This document shows positions 31,596-39,055 of a DNA stretch of 64,000 bases, piece by piece (positions within the stretch are counted from its first letter, which is position 1; each line of letters opens with the position of its first letter). The DNA is taken from assembly GCA_036307305.1 (NCBI GenBank), contig JAXJXV010000007.1:1-64000 (forward strand), in the 5' to 3' direction. Source of the DNA: SIG607 sp036307305 (lineage in GTDB: Bacteria > Bacillota > Clostridia > Oscillospirales > Acutalibacteraceae). The notes beneath the pieces are model-generated. The model made no database searches. It was not told where the DNA came from and saw only the letters and a program-made list of their open reading frames with translations. The position numbers and the translations under genes are program-made.

Positions 31596-32450
31596 ATGAC
31601 ACAGGTTATATCTGTTAAATTTAAATCCGACGGCGCGTCCTACTATTTCGACCCCGACGGCAGAACCTACGAGGCAGGAAATTTCGCCGTTGTTGAAACA
31701 GCTCAGGGAATAGAATGCGGTACTGTCAGCGAGGGCAACCATGAAGTAGAGGACAGCGAGATTGTAAAACCTCTGAAAAAGGCGCTGCGAGTAGCTACGG
31801 AAAAGGATATAAAAAAGGTTGAGGAAAATAAGGAAAAAGCTAAAGAGGCTTTTAAAATATGCGAAGAAAAGGTTATTGCTCACGGTCTTGATATGAAGCT
31901 TATAGAAGCTCAGTATTCCTTTGACGCTTCAAAAATAATATTCTTCTTCACATCGGACGGAAGAGTGGATTTCAGAGAGCTTGTAAAAGACCTTGCTGCT
32001 TCCTTGCATACAAGAATAGAACTCCGTCAAATCGGTGTGCGTGATGAAGCAAGAATGTTAGGCGGTATAGGTATCTGCGGACAGCCCTTCTGCTGTTCAA
32101 GATTTTTAGGCGGTTTTCAGCCTGTTTCAATTAAAATGGCTAAGGAGCAGGGACTTTCCCTTAATCCAACCAAAATATCGGGTAGCTGTGGCAGGCTTAT
32201 GTGCTGTCTTAAGTACGAGCAGGATGCGTATGAGTATTTGCTTAAGAAAACTCCCTCTATCGGCTCAACCGTAAAAACCGAAATGGGTACGGGCGTTGTC
32301 GTTGACGTTAATGTGATTACAGGTAATCTTATCGTTAAGATTAATGAGAATGACGGACTGCCTTTTAAGACTCACAGAGATAAGGTTACGGTGCTGTCAA
32401 GAGGTAAAAATAAGAAGCCTGTTCAGACCGAAGAAGATGTACAAGAATAA
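31596..32450 (+). CDS. ricT: RicT (YaaT), PSP1-domain protein
   Basis: This 284-aa protein has the PSP1 domain with many cysteines: G-I-C-G-Q-P-F-C-C near residue 160 and S-C-G-R-L-M-C-C-L-K-Y-E near 195. In Bacillus YaaT/RicT forms an iron-sulfur complex with RicA and RicF that affects RNase Y-dependent RNA processing and sporulation. An AAGGAG site precedes ATG 31596. RicA and RicF homologues are not seen in this window. Confidence 0.92.
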   Translation: MTQVISVKFKSDGASYYFDPDGRTYEAGNFAVVETAQGIECGTVSEGNHEVEDSEIVKPLKKALRVATEKDIKKVEENKEKAKEAFKICEEKVIAHGLDMKLIEAQYSFDASKIIFFFTSDGRVDFRELVKDLAASLHTRIELRQIGVRDEARMLGGIGICGQPFCCSRFLGGFQPVSIKMAKEQGLSLNPTKISGSCGRLMCCLKYEQDAYEYLLKKTPSIGSTVKTEMGTGVVVDVNVITGNLIVKINENDGLPFKTHRDKVTVLSRGKNKKPVQTEEDVQE

Positions 32451-32455
32451 AATAC

Positions 32456-32483
32456 TTGCTTTTTTCGAAAAAAGTAGTACAAT
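32456..32483 (+). promoter_or_regulatory. Promoter of the ferredoxin gene
   Basis: TTGCTT (32456-32461) and TACAAT (32478-32483) have a 16-base spacer. The spacer is the palindrome CTTTTTTCGAAAAAAG, which may also end ricT transcripts. Confidence 0.5.
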
Positions 32484-32538
32484 GTAGTAGTAAGGACTAA
32501 AAAGTCTTATTCACCAAATTGACAGGAGGTGTTCCGTA

Positions 32539-32709
32539 ATGGCTTACAAAATTACTGATGAATGCATTGGCTGTGGTAGCTGCGCAGCAGGTTGTCCCGT
32601 AGAGGCTATCGTTGAGGCTGACGACAAGTACGCTATCGATGCTGACAAGTGCATTGACTGTGGCGCATGTGCAGGCGGTTGTCCTGTAGAGGCTATCGTT
32701 GAAGCATAA
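32539..32709 (+). CDS. 2[4Fe-4S] clostridial-type ferredoxin
   Basis: This 56-aa electron carrier has two complete cluster motifs, C-I-G-C-G-S-C-A-A-G-C-P and C-I-D-C-G-A-C-A-G-G-C-P. The two halves are internal repeats, each ending V-E-A-I-V-E-A. ATG 32539 follows GGAGG. It has its own promoter and terminator. The protein is strongly acidic, as expected for a soluble partner of hydrogenases, pyruvate:ferredoxin oxidoreductase and similar enzymes. Confidence 0.96.
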   Translation: MAYKITDECIGCGSCAAGCPVEAIVEADDKYAIDADKCIDCGACAGGCPVEAIVEA

Positions 32710-32764
32710 TTGCTTTTTGCCTTTGTACTTAAAATTCCGATTAAATTTTCATGTCGGGGATATT

Positions 32765-32796
32765 GCACAGAGAATTTCTTCTCTGTGCTTTTATTT
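32765..32796 (+). terminator. Terminator after the ferredoxin gene
   Basis: A perfect 10-bp stem (GCACAGAGAA and complement) with a TTTC loop is followed by TTTTATTTTT. Confidence 0.9.
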
Positions 32797-32812
32797 TTGT
32801 TCTTATTTAGAC

Positions 32813-32841
32813 TTGATTTATTTGATGATTTGGTATAGAAT
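32813..32841 (+). promoter_or_regulatory. Promoter of fba
   Basis: TTGATT (32813-32818) and TAGAAT (32836-32841) have a 17-base spacer. Confidence 0.6.
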
Positions 32842-32892
32842 ATATAAGTAAATTTATGTTGCCGTAAGGCAAAAAAATAGGAGGAAAACAAA

Positions 32893-33756
32893 ATGTTAGT
32901 ATCTGCAAAAGAAATGCTTACAAAAGCAAAAGCCGGTAAATATGCCGTAGGTCAGTTCAACATCAACAATCTTGAATGGACCAAGGCTATTCTTCAAACT
33001 GCTCAGGAGCTTAATTCTCCCGTTATTTTGGGCGTATCTGAAGGCGCCGGTAAATATATGTGCGGTTACACCACCGTTGTAGGTATGGTAAAGGGTATGA
33101 TTAACGAGCTTGGAATTACCGTACCTGTTGCTCTTCACCTCGACCACGGCTCTTATGAGGGCGCTAAGAAGTGCATTGAAGCTGGCTTCTCTTCCGTAAT
33201 GTTTGACGGTTCTCATTATCCAATTGAGGAAAACATTGAAAAGACTAAAGAGCTTGTTGGTATCTGTAACGAACTCGGTCTTTCTCTTGAGGCTGAGGTT
33301 GGCGCTATCGGCGGAGAAGAAGACGGCGTTATCGGAACAGGTGAATGTGCTGACCCTGAGGAGTGCAAAATGATTGCTGACCTCGGTGTTACTATGCTTG
33401 CTGCAGGTATCGGTAATATTCACGGTAAGTATCCTGAAAATTGGGCTGGTCTTTCCTTTGATACACTTGATGCTATTCAGCAGCTCACAGGCGATATGCC
33501 ACTCGTTCTTCACGGCGGTACAGGTATCCCTGCTGATATGATTAAAAAGGCTATTTCTCTTGGTGTTTCCAAAATTAACGTTAATACCGAATGTCAGCTT
33601 GCTTTCGCTGCTGCTACAAGAGAATATATTGAAGCAGGTAAAGACCTTCAGGGCAAAGGCTTCGACCCAAGAAAAGTTCTTGCTCCCGGTGTAGAGGCTA
33701 TCAAGGCTACCGTTAAGGAGAAAATGGAACTCTTCGGTTCTATCGGCAAGGCTTAA
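32893..33756 (+). CDS. fba: Class II fructose-bisphosphate aldolase
   Basis: This 287-aa zinc enzyme of glycolysis splits fructose 1,6-bisphosphate to dihydroxyacetone phosphate and glyceraldehyde 3-phosphate. Signature segments are H-L-D-H-G near residue 83, E-A-E-V-G near 135, G-N-I-H-G-K-Y with a zinc histidine near 178 and H-G-G-T-G near 208. Codon use suggests a highly expressed gene. An AGGAGG site precedes ATG 32893. A small cysteine-containing gene follows at once. Confidence 0.96.
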   Translation: MLVSAKEMLTKAKAGKYAVGQFNINNLEWTKAILQTAQELNSPVILGVSEGAGKYMCGYTTVVGMVKGMINELGITVPVALHLDHGSYEGAKKCIEAGFSSVMFDGSHYPIEENIEKTKELVGICNELGLSLEAEVGAIGGEEDGVIGTGECADPEECKMIADLGVTMLAAGIGNIHGKYPENWAGLSFDTLDAIQQLTGDMPLVLHGGTGIPADMIKKAISLGVSKINVNTECQLAFAAATREYIEAGKDLQGKGFDPRKVLAPGVEAIKATVKEKMELFGSIGKA

Positions 33757-33758
33757 TT

Positions 33759-33911
33759 GTGAATAAAAAGAAAGTTGTTTCTTCCTGTGATATATGTGCG
33801 AATTTCGCGTATAACGAGGAATTTGAAACCTACGAATGTATGGCAAGTATGGATGAGGATGAGGTAGTTTCCTTTCTTCAGACTAAAAAATTGCCCTGCG
33901 TTCCGCCTTGA
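33759..33911 (+). CDS. Small cysteine-containing protein (DUF6472-like)
   Basis: This 50-aa protein starts with a GTG 2 bases after the fba stop. It contains C-D-I-C-A-N-F-A-Y-N-E-E-F, then Y-E-C-M and M-D-E-D-E-V, which resemble the small DUF6472 proteins of Clostridia. Those usually end in a C-P-Y-F/Y segment, whereas this one ends L-P-C-V-P-P. Its stop codon lies inside a TTGATGATGAGTA repeat word (33908-33920), so the natural end may have been replaced. It is probably a metal- or disulfide-binding peptide; function unknown. Confidence 0.7.
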   Translation: MNKKKVVSSCDICANFAYNEEFETYECMASMDEDEVVSFLQTKKLPCVPP

Positions 33912-33932
33912 TGATGAGTACGGAGTAGTCCG
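33908..33932. repeat. Solo copy of the TTGATGAT/hairpin repeat
   Basis: The 13-mer TTGATGATGAGTA (33908-33920) is identical to 36626-36638. It is followed by the small hairpin CGGA-GTAG-TCCG (33921-33932). The layout matches the array at 22022-22185. Confidence 0.5.
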
Positions 33933-33946
33933 AAAACAAAACTAAT

Positions 33947-33972
33947 AAAAAGCTCTCGACAGAGAGCTTTTT
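33947..33972 (+). terminator. Terminator of the fba operon
   Basis: The stem AGCTCTC/GAGAGCT with flanking A5 and T5 runs and a GACA loop can act in both directions. Confidence 0.85.
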
Positions 33973-34038
33973 ATATATTTTAATGGGATTTATAATAAAT
34001 CAAATGGCATATTTTAGGCGTTACACCGTTTTTAAGTT

Positions 34039-34308
34039 TTATTTAATAAATTTATCATAGCCTTTGCCGTATTTTACACAGCTTGAAACACGGGCGAGTG
34101 TAGCACTTGCAATTCCCGTTTTTTGCATAACCTGATTATAGGTTTCACCTTTTTTCAGAAGACGGGCGGCGCATATTCGCTGAGCCATATTTTCAACTTC
34201 CTTGTGAGTGCAGAGGTCTTCAAAAAGAAGCTTACAATCCTCTACACTGTCAATGCTCACTATAACCTTATACAGCTCGTTTATCATATCTTCTCCGATT
34301 TTCGCCAT
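34039..34308 (-). CDS. YerC/YecD family TrpR-like protein
   Basis: This 89-aa DNA-binding protein resembles the Trp repressor helix-turn-helix: E-V-E-N-M-A-Q-R-I-C-A-A-R-L-L-K-K-G-E, then Y-x-x-V-x-x-x-T-G-I-A-S-A-T-L-A-R-V-S. Family members are small regulators of unknown targets. It lies 11 bases after the ABC ATPase gene and is probably the last gene of the amino-acid importer operon. Confidence 0.9.
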   Translation of the reverse strand: MAKIGEDMINELYKVIVSIDSVEDCKLLFEDLCTHKEVENMAQRICAARLLKKGETYNQVMQKTGIASATLARVSSCVKYGKGYDKFIK

Positions 34309-34319
34309 ATATATCCCTC

Positions 34320-35078
34320 CTAAATTTCTTCAAGGGACTTTGCAAGGAAAGCCTTTGTTTTTGGACTTTGCGGATTTTCGAATACTTCCTGCGGAGTACC
34401 CATTTCTTCTATTACTCCGTCTGCCATAAATATTACTTTATGGGCAACGTTTTTAGCAAATTCCATTTCGTGAGTAACTACAATCATAGTACTGTTGTCT
34501 GAGGCAAGACTTTTTATAACCTTAAGCACTTCTCCTGTTAGCTCAGGGTCAAGTGCGCTTGTAGGCTCGTCAAAGCAAAGGATATCAGGATTCATTGCTA
34601 AAGCTCTTGCAATAGCAACACGCTGTTGCTGACCACCTGAGAGCTGACAAGGGTAGGAATTTATTTTATCGGTAAGCCCAACCTCGCTGATAAGCTCTAA
34701 TGCTTTAGCTTTTATTTCCTCATCACTGCCTCTTTTAAGCAAGGCAGGGGCAAGGGTGACGTTTTGGAGTACAGTGTACTGCGGGAACAAATTGAAATTT
34801 TGGAAAACCAGTCCAAAGTGCAGTCTGTTCTGTCGTATTGTCTCATCACTAAGTGTTGTTTTATCGTTGCTGTCATAAAGCACTTTTGAATCTACGGTAA
34901 TAGAGCCGTTATCTGGGGTTTCAAGAAAGTTAAGACAACGAAGCAGAGTTGTCTTGCCACTGCCGGAGGAACCGATAATAGCCAATACTTCGCCTTTTTC
35001 AAGAGAAAAGCTTATGTTTTTAAGAACTTCGGTTTTACCGAAGCTTTTTTGTATGTTTTTTACTTCTAATACTGCCAT
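34320..35078 (-). CDS. Polar amino acid ABC transporter, ATP-binding protein
   Basis: This 252-aa ATPase has the Walker A G-S-S-G-S-G-K-T-T near residue 40, Q-loop V-F-Q-N-F-N-L-F-P, signature L-S-G-G-Q-Q-Q-R near residue 145 and Walker B C-F-D-E-P-T-S-A-L-D. It matches the GlnQ/HisP group. It powers uptake by the permease and lipoprotein encoded just upstream. Confidence 0.95.
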   Translation of the reverse strand: MAVLEVKNIQKSFGKTEVLKNISFSLEKGEVLAIIGSSGSGKTTLLRCLNFLETPDNGSITVDSKVLYDSNDKTTLSDETIRQNRLHFGLVFQNFNLFPQYTVLQNVTLAPALLKRGSDEEIKAKALELISEVGLTDKINSYPCQLSGGQQQRVAIARALAMNPDILCFDEPTSALDPELTGEVLKVIKSLASDNSTMIVVTHEMEFAKNVAHKVIFMADGVIEEMGTPQEVFENPQSPKTKAFLAKSLEEI

Positions 35079-35083
35079 ATCTC

Positions 35084-35779
35084 TTAACTCCTGAAATAGC
35101 TGAGTTTCTTTTCAAGTTTGCTCAGAACAATGGTTAATATTCCAACGAATAAAAGGTAAAATACACCTGTATAGAACAGCGGCCAAATCATAGCTTTTGT
35201 GGCGGCAAGTTCCTTAGCCTGTTTAATAATTTCGCAGACAACTATGCAGTTAGCAAGTGCGGTATCCTTTATAAGAGTTATTATTTCATTGGACATAGGA
35301 GGAACTATTCTTTTTATAACCTGTTTTAAGATTATTTTTCTGAATACCTGAGATTTATTAAGACCAAGAACGTATCCAGCCTCGTACTGTCCTTTTGAAA
35401 TACTTTCAATACCGCCCCTGTATATTTCTGAAAAATAACAGGCATAGTTAAGACTGAAAGCAATAAGTACAGCTATAATTCTACCTGCATCGGAAACACC
35501 GTAATTAATAAAGAAATAACGGTCAATCTGACTGAACATAGGGAAATCAAAAAGAAGACCGGGTACATAGTAGATTATAAATATCTGGAGCATAAGAGGA
35601 ATACCTCTGACTATCCAAACTATAACTTTAGACGTGGCTTTAACTGCTTTTAAACGGCTCATAGAACAGAAGGCTATAGGTAAACCAAGCGGTGCGCCGC
35701 AAAGCAGCGTCACCGCAAAGATTAGTAAAGATATTTTAAAGCCGTCAAACAAAAAAGCCGTAACTTCTAAGAATGACAT
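35084..35779 (-). CDS. Polar amino acid ABC transporter, permease
   Basis: This 231-aa inner-membrane permease of the HisM/GlnP type has about five helices. The coupling-helix region E-I-Y-R-G-G-I-E-S-I-S-K-G-Q-Y-E-A-G-Y-V-L-G-L is the family hallmark. It lies 5 bases ahead of the ATPase gene and 26 bases after the binding-protein gene. Confidence 0.95.
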   Translation of the reverse strand: MSFLEVTAFLFDGFKISLLIFAVTLLCGAPLGLPIAFCSMSRLKAVKATSKVIVWIVRGIPLMLQIFIIYYVPGLLFDFPMFSQIDRYFFINYGVSDAGRIIAVLIAFSLNYACYFSEIYRGGIESISKGQYEAGYVLGLNKSQVFRKIILKQVIKRIVPPMSNEIITLIKDTALANCIVVCEIIKQAKELAATKAMIWPLFYTGVFYLLFVGILTIVLSKLEKKLSYFRS

Positions 35780-35805
35780 ATTAAATATTCTCCAAATATA
35801 AGTGA

Positions 35806-36588
35806 TTACTTCTGGTCAGAAAAATCTGTGATAGCGGTGTTAGCAACACCGTATTTTTCGGCTAAGGTCTTGATGGTACCATCTTTAGCAAGTTTATCAA
35901 GCTCTGCATTTACATTAGCAGTAAGTTCGCTGCCTTTCTTGAAACCGATAGCATAGTACTCAACTTCGCTGGAAAGAGAATCAACAATCTGAAGATTTGC
36001 ATAGTCGCCTTTACCACAGTAGCTCTTAGCAAGCTGAGCATCAAGAACTGCTACGTCAGCAGTACCTGCATTTACTTCGAAAAGACAGTCGGTCTGTTTT
36101 GTGAAGCCCTTGAAGGTAATTCCCTCGAAGCTCTTTGCATAGGTTTCACCTGCAGAACCGCTTTCAGCAGCAACGATTTTGCCGTTTAAATCGGCAGCAG
36201 AAGCTATACCGGAATCCTTTTTAACTACGATAACCTGACGGTTTTCCATATAGTTGTAGGAGAAATCAACCTTTTCAGAACGTAAAATTCCGTCATCGTC
36301 AGCGGTGTTACAGGTAAATCCGTTCCATACGCAGTCAATAGCGCCCGAATCCAAATCGGTGTATTTGCTTTCCCATTCAATTTCCTGGAAAATAACTTCG
36401 TAACCAAGGTTTGCGAAAACGGCTTTTGCAAGGTCGGTATCAAAGCCGATAAGCTTACCATTTTCATCAAGATAGTTCATAGGCTCATAAATGGTGTAGC
36501 CTACTACTATAGTTTCCTTACTGCCGCAACCTGCAAAGCAGCAAACAATCATCATAACTGCTAAAATAAGTGCTAAAATCTTTTTCAT
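35806..36588 (-). CDS. Polar amino acid ABC transporter, substrate-binding lipoprotein
   Basis: This 260-aa protein has a signal peptide and lipobox (C-F-A-G-C, with the lipid-modified cysteine near residue 21). It is followed by a family 3 solute-binding domain (Y-E-P-M-N-Y-L-D-E-N-G-K-L-I-G-F-D-T-D-L-A-K-A). It binds the amino acid at the outer face of the membrane. The ligand is not certain. Its leader contains a TTGATGATGAGTA repeat. Confidence 0.93.
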   Translation of the reverse strand: MKKILALILAVMMIVCCFAGCGSKETIVVGYTIYEPMNYLDENGKLIGFDTDLAKAVFANLGYEVIFQEIEWESKYTDLDSGAIDCVWNGFTCNTADDDGILRSEKVDFSYNYMENRQVIVVKKDSGIASAADLNGKIVAAESGSAGETYAKSFEGITFKGFTKQTDCLFEVNAGTADVAVLDAQLAKSYCGKGDYANLQIVDSLSSEVEYYAIGFKKGSELTANVNAELDKLAKDGTIKTLAEKYGVANTAITDFSDQK

Positions 36589-36608
36589 TTTAAATTTTTC
36601 CTTTCTTT

Positions 36609-36662
36609 AGAAGCTTTGCGCTTCTTTGATGATGAGTATATTATACTTCACTTCGATGAAGT
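36609..36662. repeat. TTGATGAT/hairpin repeat in the ABC operon leader
   Basis: A hairpin AGAAGC/GCTTCT (36609-36614 and 36620-36625) is followed by TTGATGATGAGTA (36626-36638) and a second hairpin ACTTCA/TGAAGT (36645-36650 and 36657-36662). It is the same design as the array at 22022-22185 with different arm sequences. It overlaps the promoter of the operon. Confidence 0.55.
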
Positions 36663-36668
36663 TGTAAA
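36640..36668 (-). promoter_or_regulatory. Promoter of the amino-acid ABC operon
   Basis: On the minus strand a TTTACA (36663-36668) and a TATAAT (36640-36645) have a 17-base spacer. The spacer is the hairpin ACTTCA/TGAAGT. Confidence 0.75.
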
Positions 36669-36697
36669 GTGTTTTTTTTAAAAAATGAAAATTTATT

Positions 36698-36737
36698 AAA
36701 AAACACCTTGATTTATGAAAAAATCAGGGTGTTTTTT
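36698..36737 (-). terminator. Terminator after pgeF
   Basis: AAAAAACACC-TTGATTT (36698-36714) pairs with 36721-36737, giving a long stem flanked by A6 and T6. It ends the cps/pgeF operon. Confidence 0.85.
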
Positions 36738-36739
36738 GG

Positions 36740-37567
36740 CTATTTTAAAGAAATAAGTGCGGCGAGATTACCGCGTTTACCACCGGTATAGCGATGAGAA
36801 TGAAAAATGTCGGGATTACAGTTAGTGCAAAGGTCGGTAACGTTTATATTTTGGGGTCTTATACCTGCGTTTATAAGAATCTGCTTGTTTGTTTCCCATA
36901 AATCAAGCATATATTTGCCGCCACCCTTAGACGTGAAAATTTTATCCTTATCAAGATAAGGGATTTTTGATATAGGCTCATATACGGGAGCGTCAACCTC
37001 ATAACAGTTTTTACATATTGACGGGCCTATTGCCGCAATTATATCAGAAGGGTTAGAGCCAAAATGCTTACACATTTTTTCCACCGTAATTCTGCCGATT
37101 TCACTTGCCGTGCCTCGCCAGCCTGCGTGAGAGGTGGCTACAACGCGCTTTACAGGGTCACAGAAAAGAAGCGGCGTACAGTCTGCGTATTGTGTTACCA
37201 GTACGATACCTGAAACGTTAGTAATAAGACCGTCTACGTTATCATAATCTCTGTCCTTGAAAATTCCTTTTCCTATATCTTCCTCAGTTACTATTCTTAC
37301 GTTGTTGGTATGGGTTTGGTGGGATAATACCACTTTGTTTATATCGGCGCCAATATGATTACATATTATACGGTAGTTTTCAAGTACGTCTTCGTATCTG
37401 TCTCCGTTTGTAAAGCTCATATTCATGGTAGAATACATACCTTTACTTACACCGCCTAAACGGGTTGTAAAGGCGTTTCTTACAAAATCAATTCTATCAA
37501 GAAGGGGAAAGGTGAAATAAAAGGGTTTATTTTCAGGACGAAAAGTTAGCTCTTGTGATTTAATCAT
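36740..37567 (-). CDS. pgeF: Peptidoglycan editing factor PgeF (YfiH)
   Basis: This 275-aa member of the DUF152 / multicopper polyphenol oxidase family has zinc ligands in S-H-Q-T-H, A-D-C-T-P and S-H-A-G-W-R-G-T. The family removes wrongly inserted L-serine from peptidoglycan precursors and has also been reported to act on purine nucleosides. The start overlaps the stop of the phosphatase gene by 8 bases. Confidence 0.92.
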   Translation of the reverse strand: MIKSQELTFRPENKPFYFTFPLLDRIDFVRNAFTTRLGGVSKGMYSTMNMSFTNGDRYEDVLENYRIICNHIGADINKVVLSHQTHTNNVRIVTEEDIGKGIFKDRDYDNVDGLITNVSGIVLVTQYADCTPLLFCDPVKRVVATSHAGWRGTASEIGRITVEKMCKHFGSNPSDIIAAIGPSICKNCYEVDAPVYEPISKIPYLDKDKIFTSKGGGKYMLDLWETNKQILINAGIRPQNINVTDLCTNCNPDIFHSHRYTGGKRGNLAALISLK

Positions 37568-38285
37568 CAGAATTTCCTTTCAAAGCGTCATAGATTCGTT
37601 CGCTGTTTTTTATACAGGCTATAAGCTGTGGGTGAAATTTATGACGTATTTCATCCATAGCAGCCTTTATCAGTACGGGACGGTCGGAGACTGAATGGGT
37701 ATCTGTTGCAATATATGAAACTAAATTTCTTTTAAGAAGCTTGATAACGGTTTTCTTCATATCCTTATTAAAAACTGAATCTGCCGAAATCTGAGCTCTG
37801 GCATCCTGATTGTCAACTATTTTCAAAAGTTTTTTAAAAAGTCGGTCGTTTTTATAGCGTTCAATATGAGCGATTATAACAGTAAGACCTAAGTCGCGGT
37901 TGATTTTTACAATTTCATCAAGCATAGAAGAACTCAGAGGCGAAAGGAAAGGAAGCTCCAAAAGCAGATAGTGAGTGTTTTTAAAGCAAAGCATATCAAG
38001 ATTCTGACAACGGGAAATGCCTGTAAAATACTGCACTTCGTATCCGAGGAAGATTTGAGGAAGCTCCATATCCCTGATAGCTTCTTTAAGGCTTTCGTAA
38101 GCTATATTGCAGTTTTTGGTATACTCCTCCAAGGTGTGAAGATTGGGATAAAAATGGGGTGTTAGCACAACAGAGGATACTCCGTTTTCTTTTTCCTGAG
38201 TGAGAAGCTGTATTGCTTCCTCTGAATTTTTTGCGCCGTCATCAATATTCGGCAAAATATGTGAATGAATATCAATAAGTCCCAT
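37560..38285 (-). CDS. CpsB/YwqE-type manganese-dependent protein-tyrosine phosphatase
   Basis: This 241-aa PHP-fold phosphatase begins with the metal-binding I-D-I-H-S-H-I-L-P-N-I-D-D-G-A motif, with T-P-H-F later and a D-T-H-S near residue 207. It dephosphorylates the tyrosine kinase encoded just upstream and so controls polysaccharide assembly. Confidence 0.93.
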   Translation of the reverse strand: MGLIDIHSHILPNIDDGAKNSEEAIQLLTQEKENGVSSVVLTPHFYPNLHTLEEYTKNCNIAYESLKEAIRDMELPQIFLGYEVQYFTGISRCQNLDMLCFKNTHYLLLELPFLSPLSSSMLDEIVKINRDLGLTVIIAHIERYKNDRLFKKLLKIVDNQDARAQISADSVFNKDMKKTVIKLLKRNLVSYIATDTHSVSDRPVLIKAAMDEIRHKFHPQLIACIKNSERIYDALKGNSDD

Positions 38286-38301
38286 AAAATCTTCCTTTGA
38301 T

Positions 38302-38330
38302 AAAACCGATAGGGGATACCTATCGGTTTT
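38302..38330 (-). terminator. Hairpin between the kinase and phosphatase genes
   Basis: A perfect 12-bp stem (AAAACCGATAGG and complement, 5-base loop) lies in the 48-base gap. The T run is only four bases, so it probably reduces rather than stops transcription of the phosphatase and pgeF. Confidence 0.6.
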
Positions 38331-38333
38331 AAT

Positions 38334-39053
38334 TTATTTGTACTGATATTTGTAGTTATAGTTATAGCGGTATCCCGACCTGTATTTTCTGTAGGTATAC
38401 TTGCCGGAATGTTTGGGATTTACACCGTTGATAATTGTTCCCAAAACGCGAATGTTAGCAAATTGACAAGCAGAAAGAGAACGGTGAACGTCATCTCTAC
38501 GTGTACTGTTTTCTCTGACAACCAAAACAAGACCGTCGGTTTTTGGCGCAAGAGAAATAGCGTCAGATACTATATTTATTGGCGTGGAGTCGAAAATGAT
38601 GTAATCGTAACGCTGATGAAGCTTGTTAAGAAGCTCACTTAACGCCATAGACTCAATAAGCTCAATAGGATTAGAGGGGAAAGGTCCTGACGTTAAAACG
38701 TCAAGATATTTATTGCAGTTCTGAACACAGTCGTCAAAAGAGGCTGAGCCTGAAAGAACGGAATAAAGACCCTTCGTATTTATGAGCTTCAGCTTTTTGT
38801 GAATAGAAGCACGGCGGAGGTCGGCATCAATAAGAAGAACGTTTTTGCCTAGCTGAGAGAAAGCAACTGCAATATTAACGGCAGTGGTGGATTTACCCTC
38901 ACCGGGTACAGAACTTGAAATAACGAAGGATTTACAGCCATCCTGCGGAAGCGAAAAGGTAAGGTTGGTTCTTATGGTTTTGTATGCTTCAACAACAGCG
39001 AAGGGAACCTTTTTGGCGGTTGTATCCTTGTTTTGTATATTGGTATTTTCCAT
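38334..39053 (-). CDS. CpsD/CapB-family BY-kinase (tyrosine-protein kinase)
   Basis: This 239-aa cytoplasmic autokinase has a Walker A P-G-E-G-K-S-T-T near residue 48, Walker A' L-L-I-D-A-D-L-R-R and a C-terminal tail with many tyrosines (Y-R-K-Y-R-S-G-Y-R-Y-N-Y) that is the autophosphorylation cluster. It works with the membrane adaptor encoded directly upstream. ATG 39053 is taken, with AGGAGG 9 bases before it; a GTG at 39059 is nearer to that site. Confidence 0.93.
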   Translation of the reverse strand: MENTNIQNKDTTAKKVPFAVVEAYKTIRTNLTFSLPQDGCKSFVISSSVPGEGKSTTAVNIAVAFSQLGKNVLLIDADLRRASIHKKLKLINTKGLYSVLSGSASFDDCVQNCNKYLDVLTSGPFPSNPIELIESMALSELLNKLHQRYDYIIFDSTPINIVSDAISLAPKTDGLVLVVRENSTRRDDVHRSLSACQFANIRVLGTIINGVNPKHSGKYTYRKYRSGYRYNYNYKYQYK

Positions 39054-39055
39054 AA

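Noticed and set aside
32896..33846. A 316-codon minus-strand frame covering fba
   Set aside because: It is a mirror of highly biased codons in fba; no start signal or domain.
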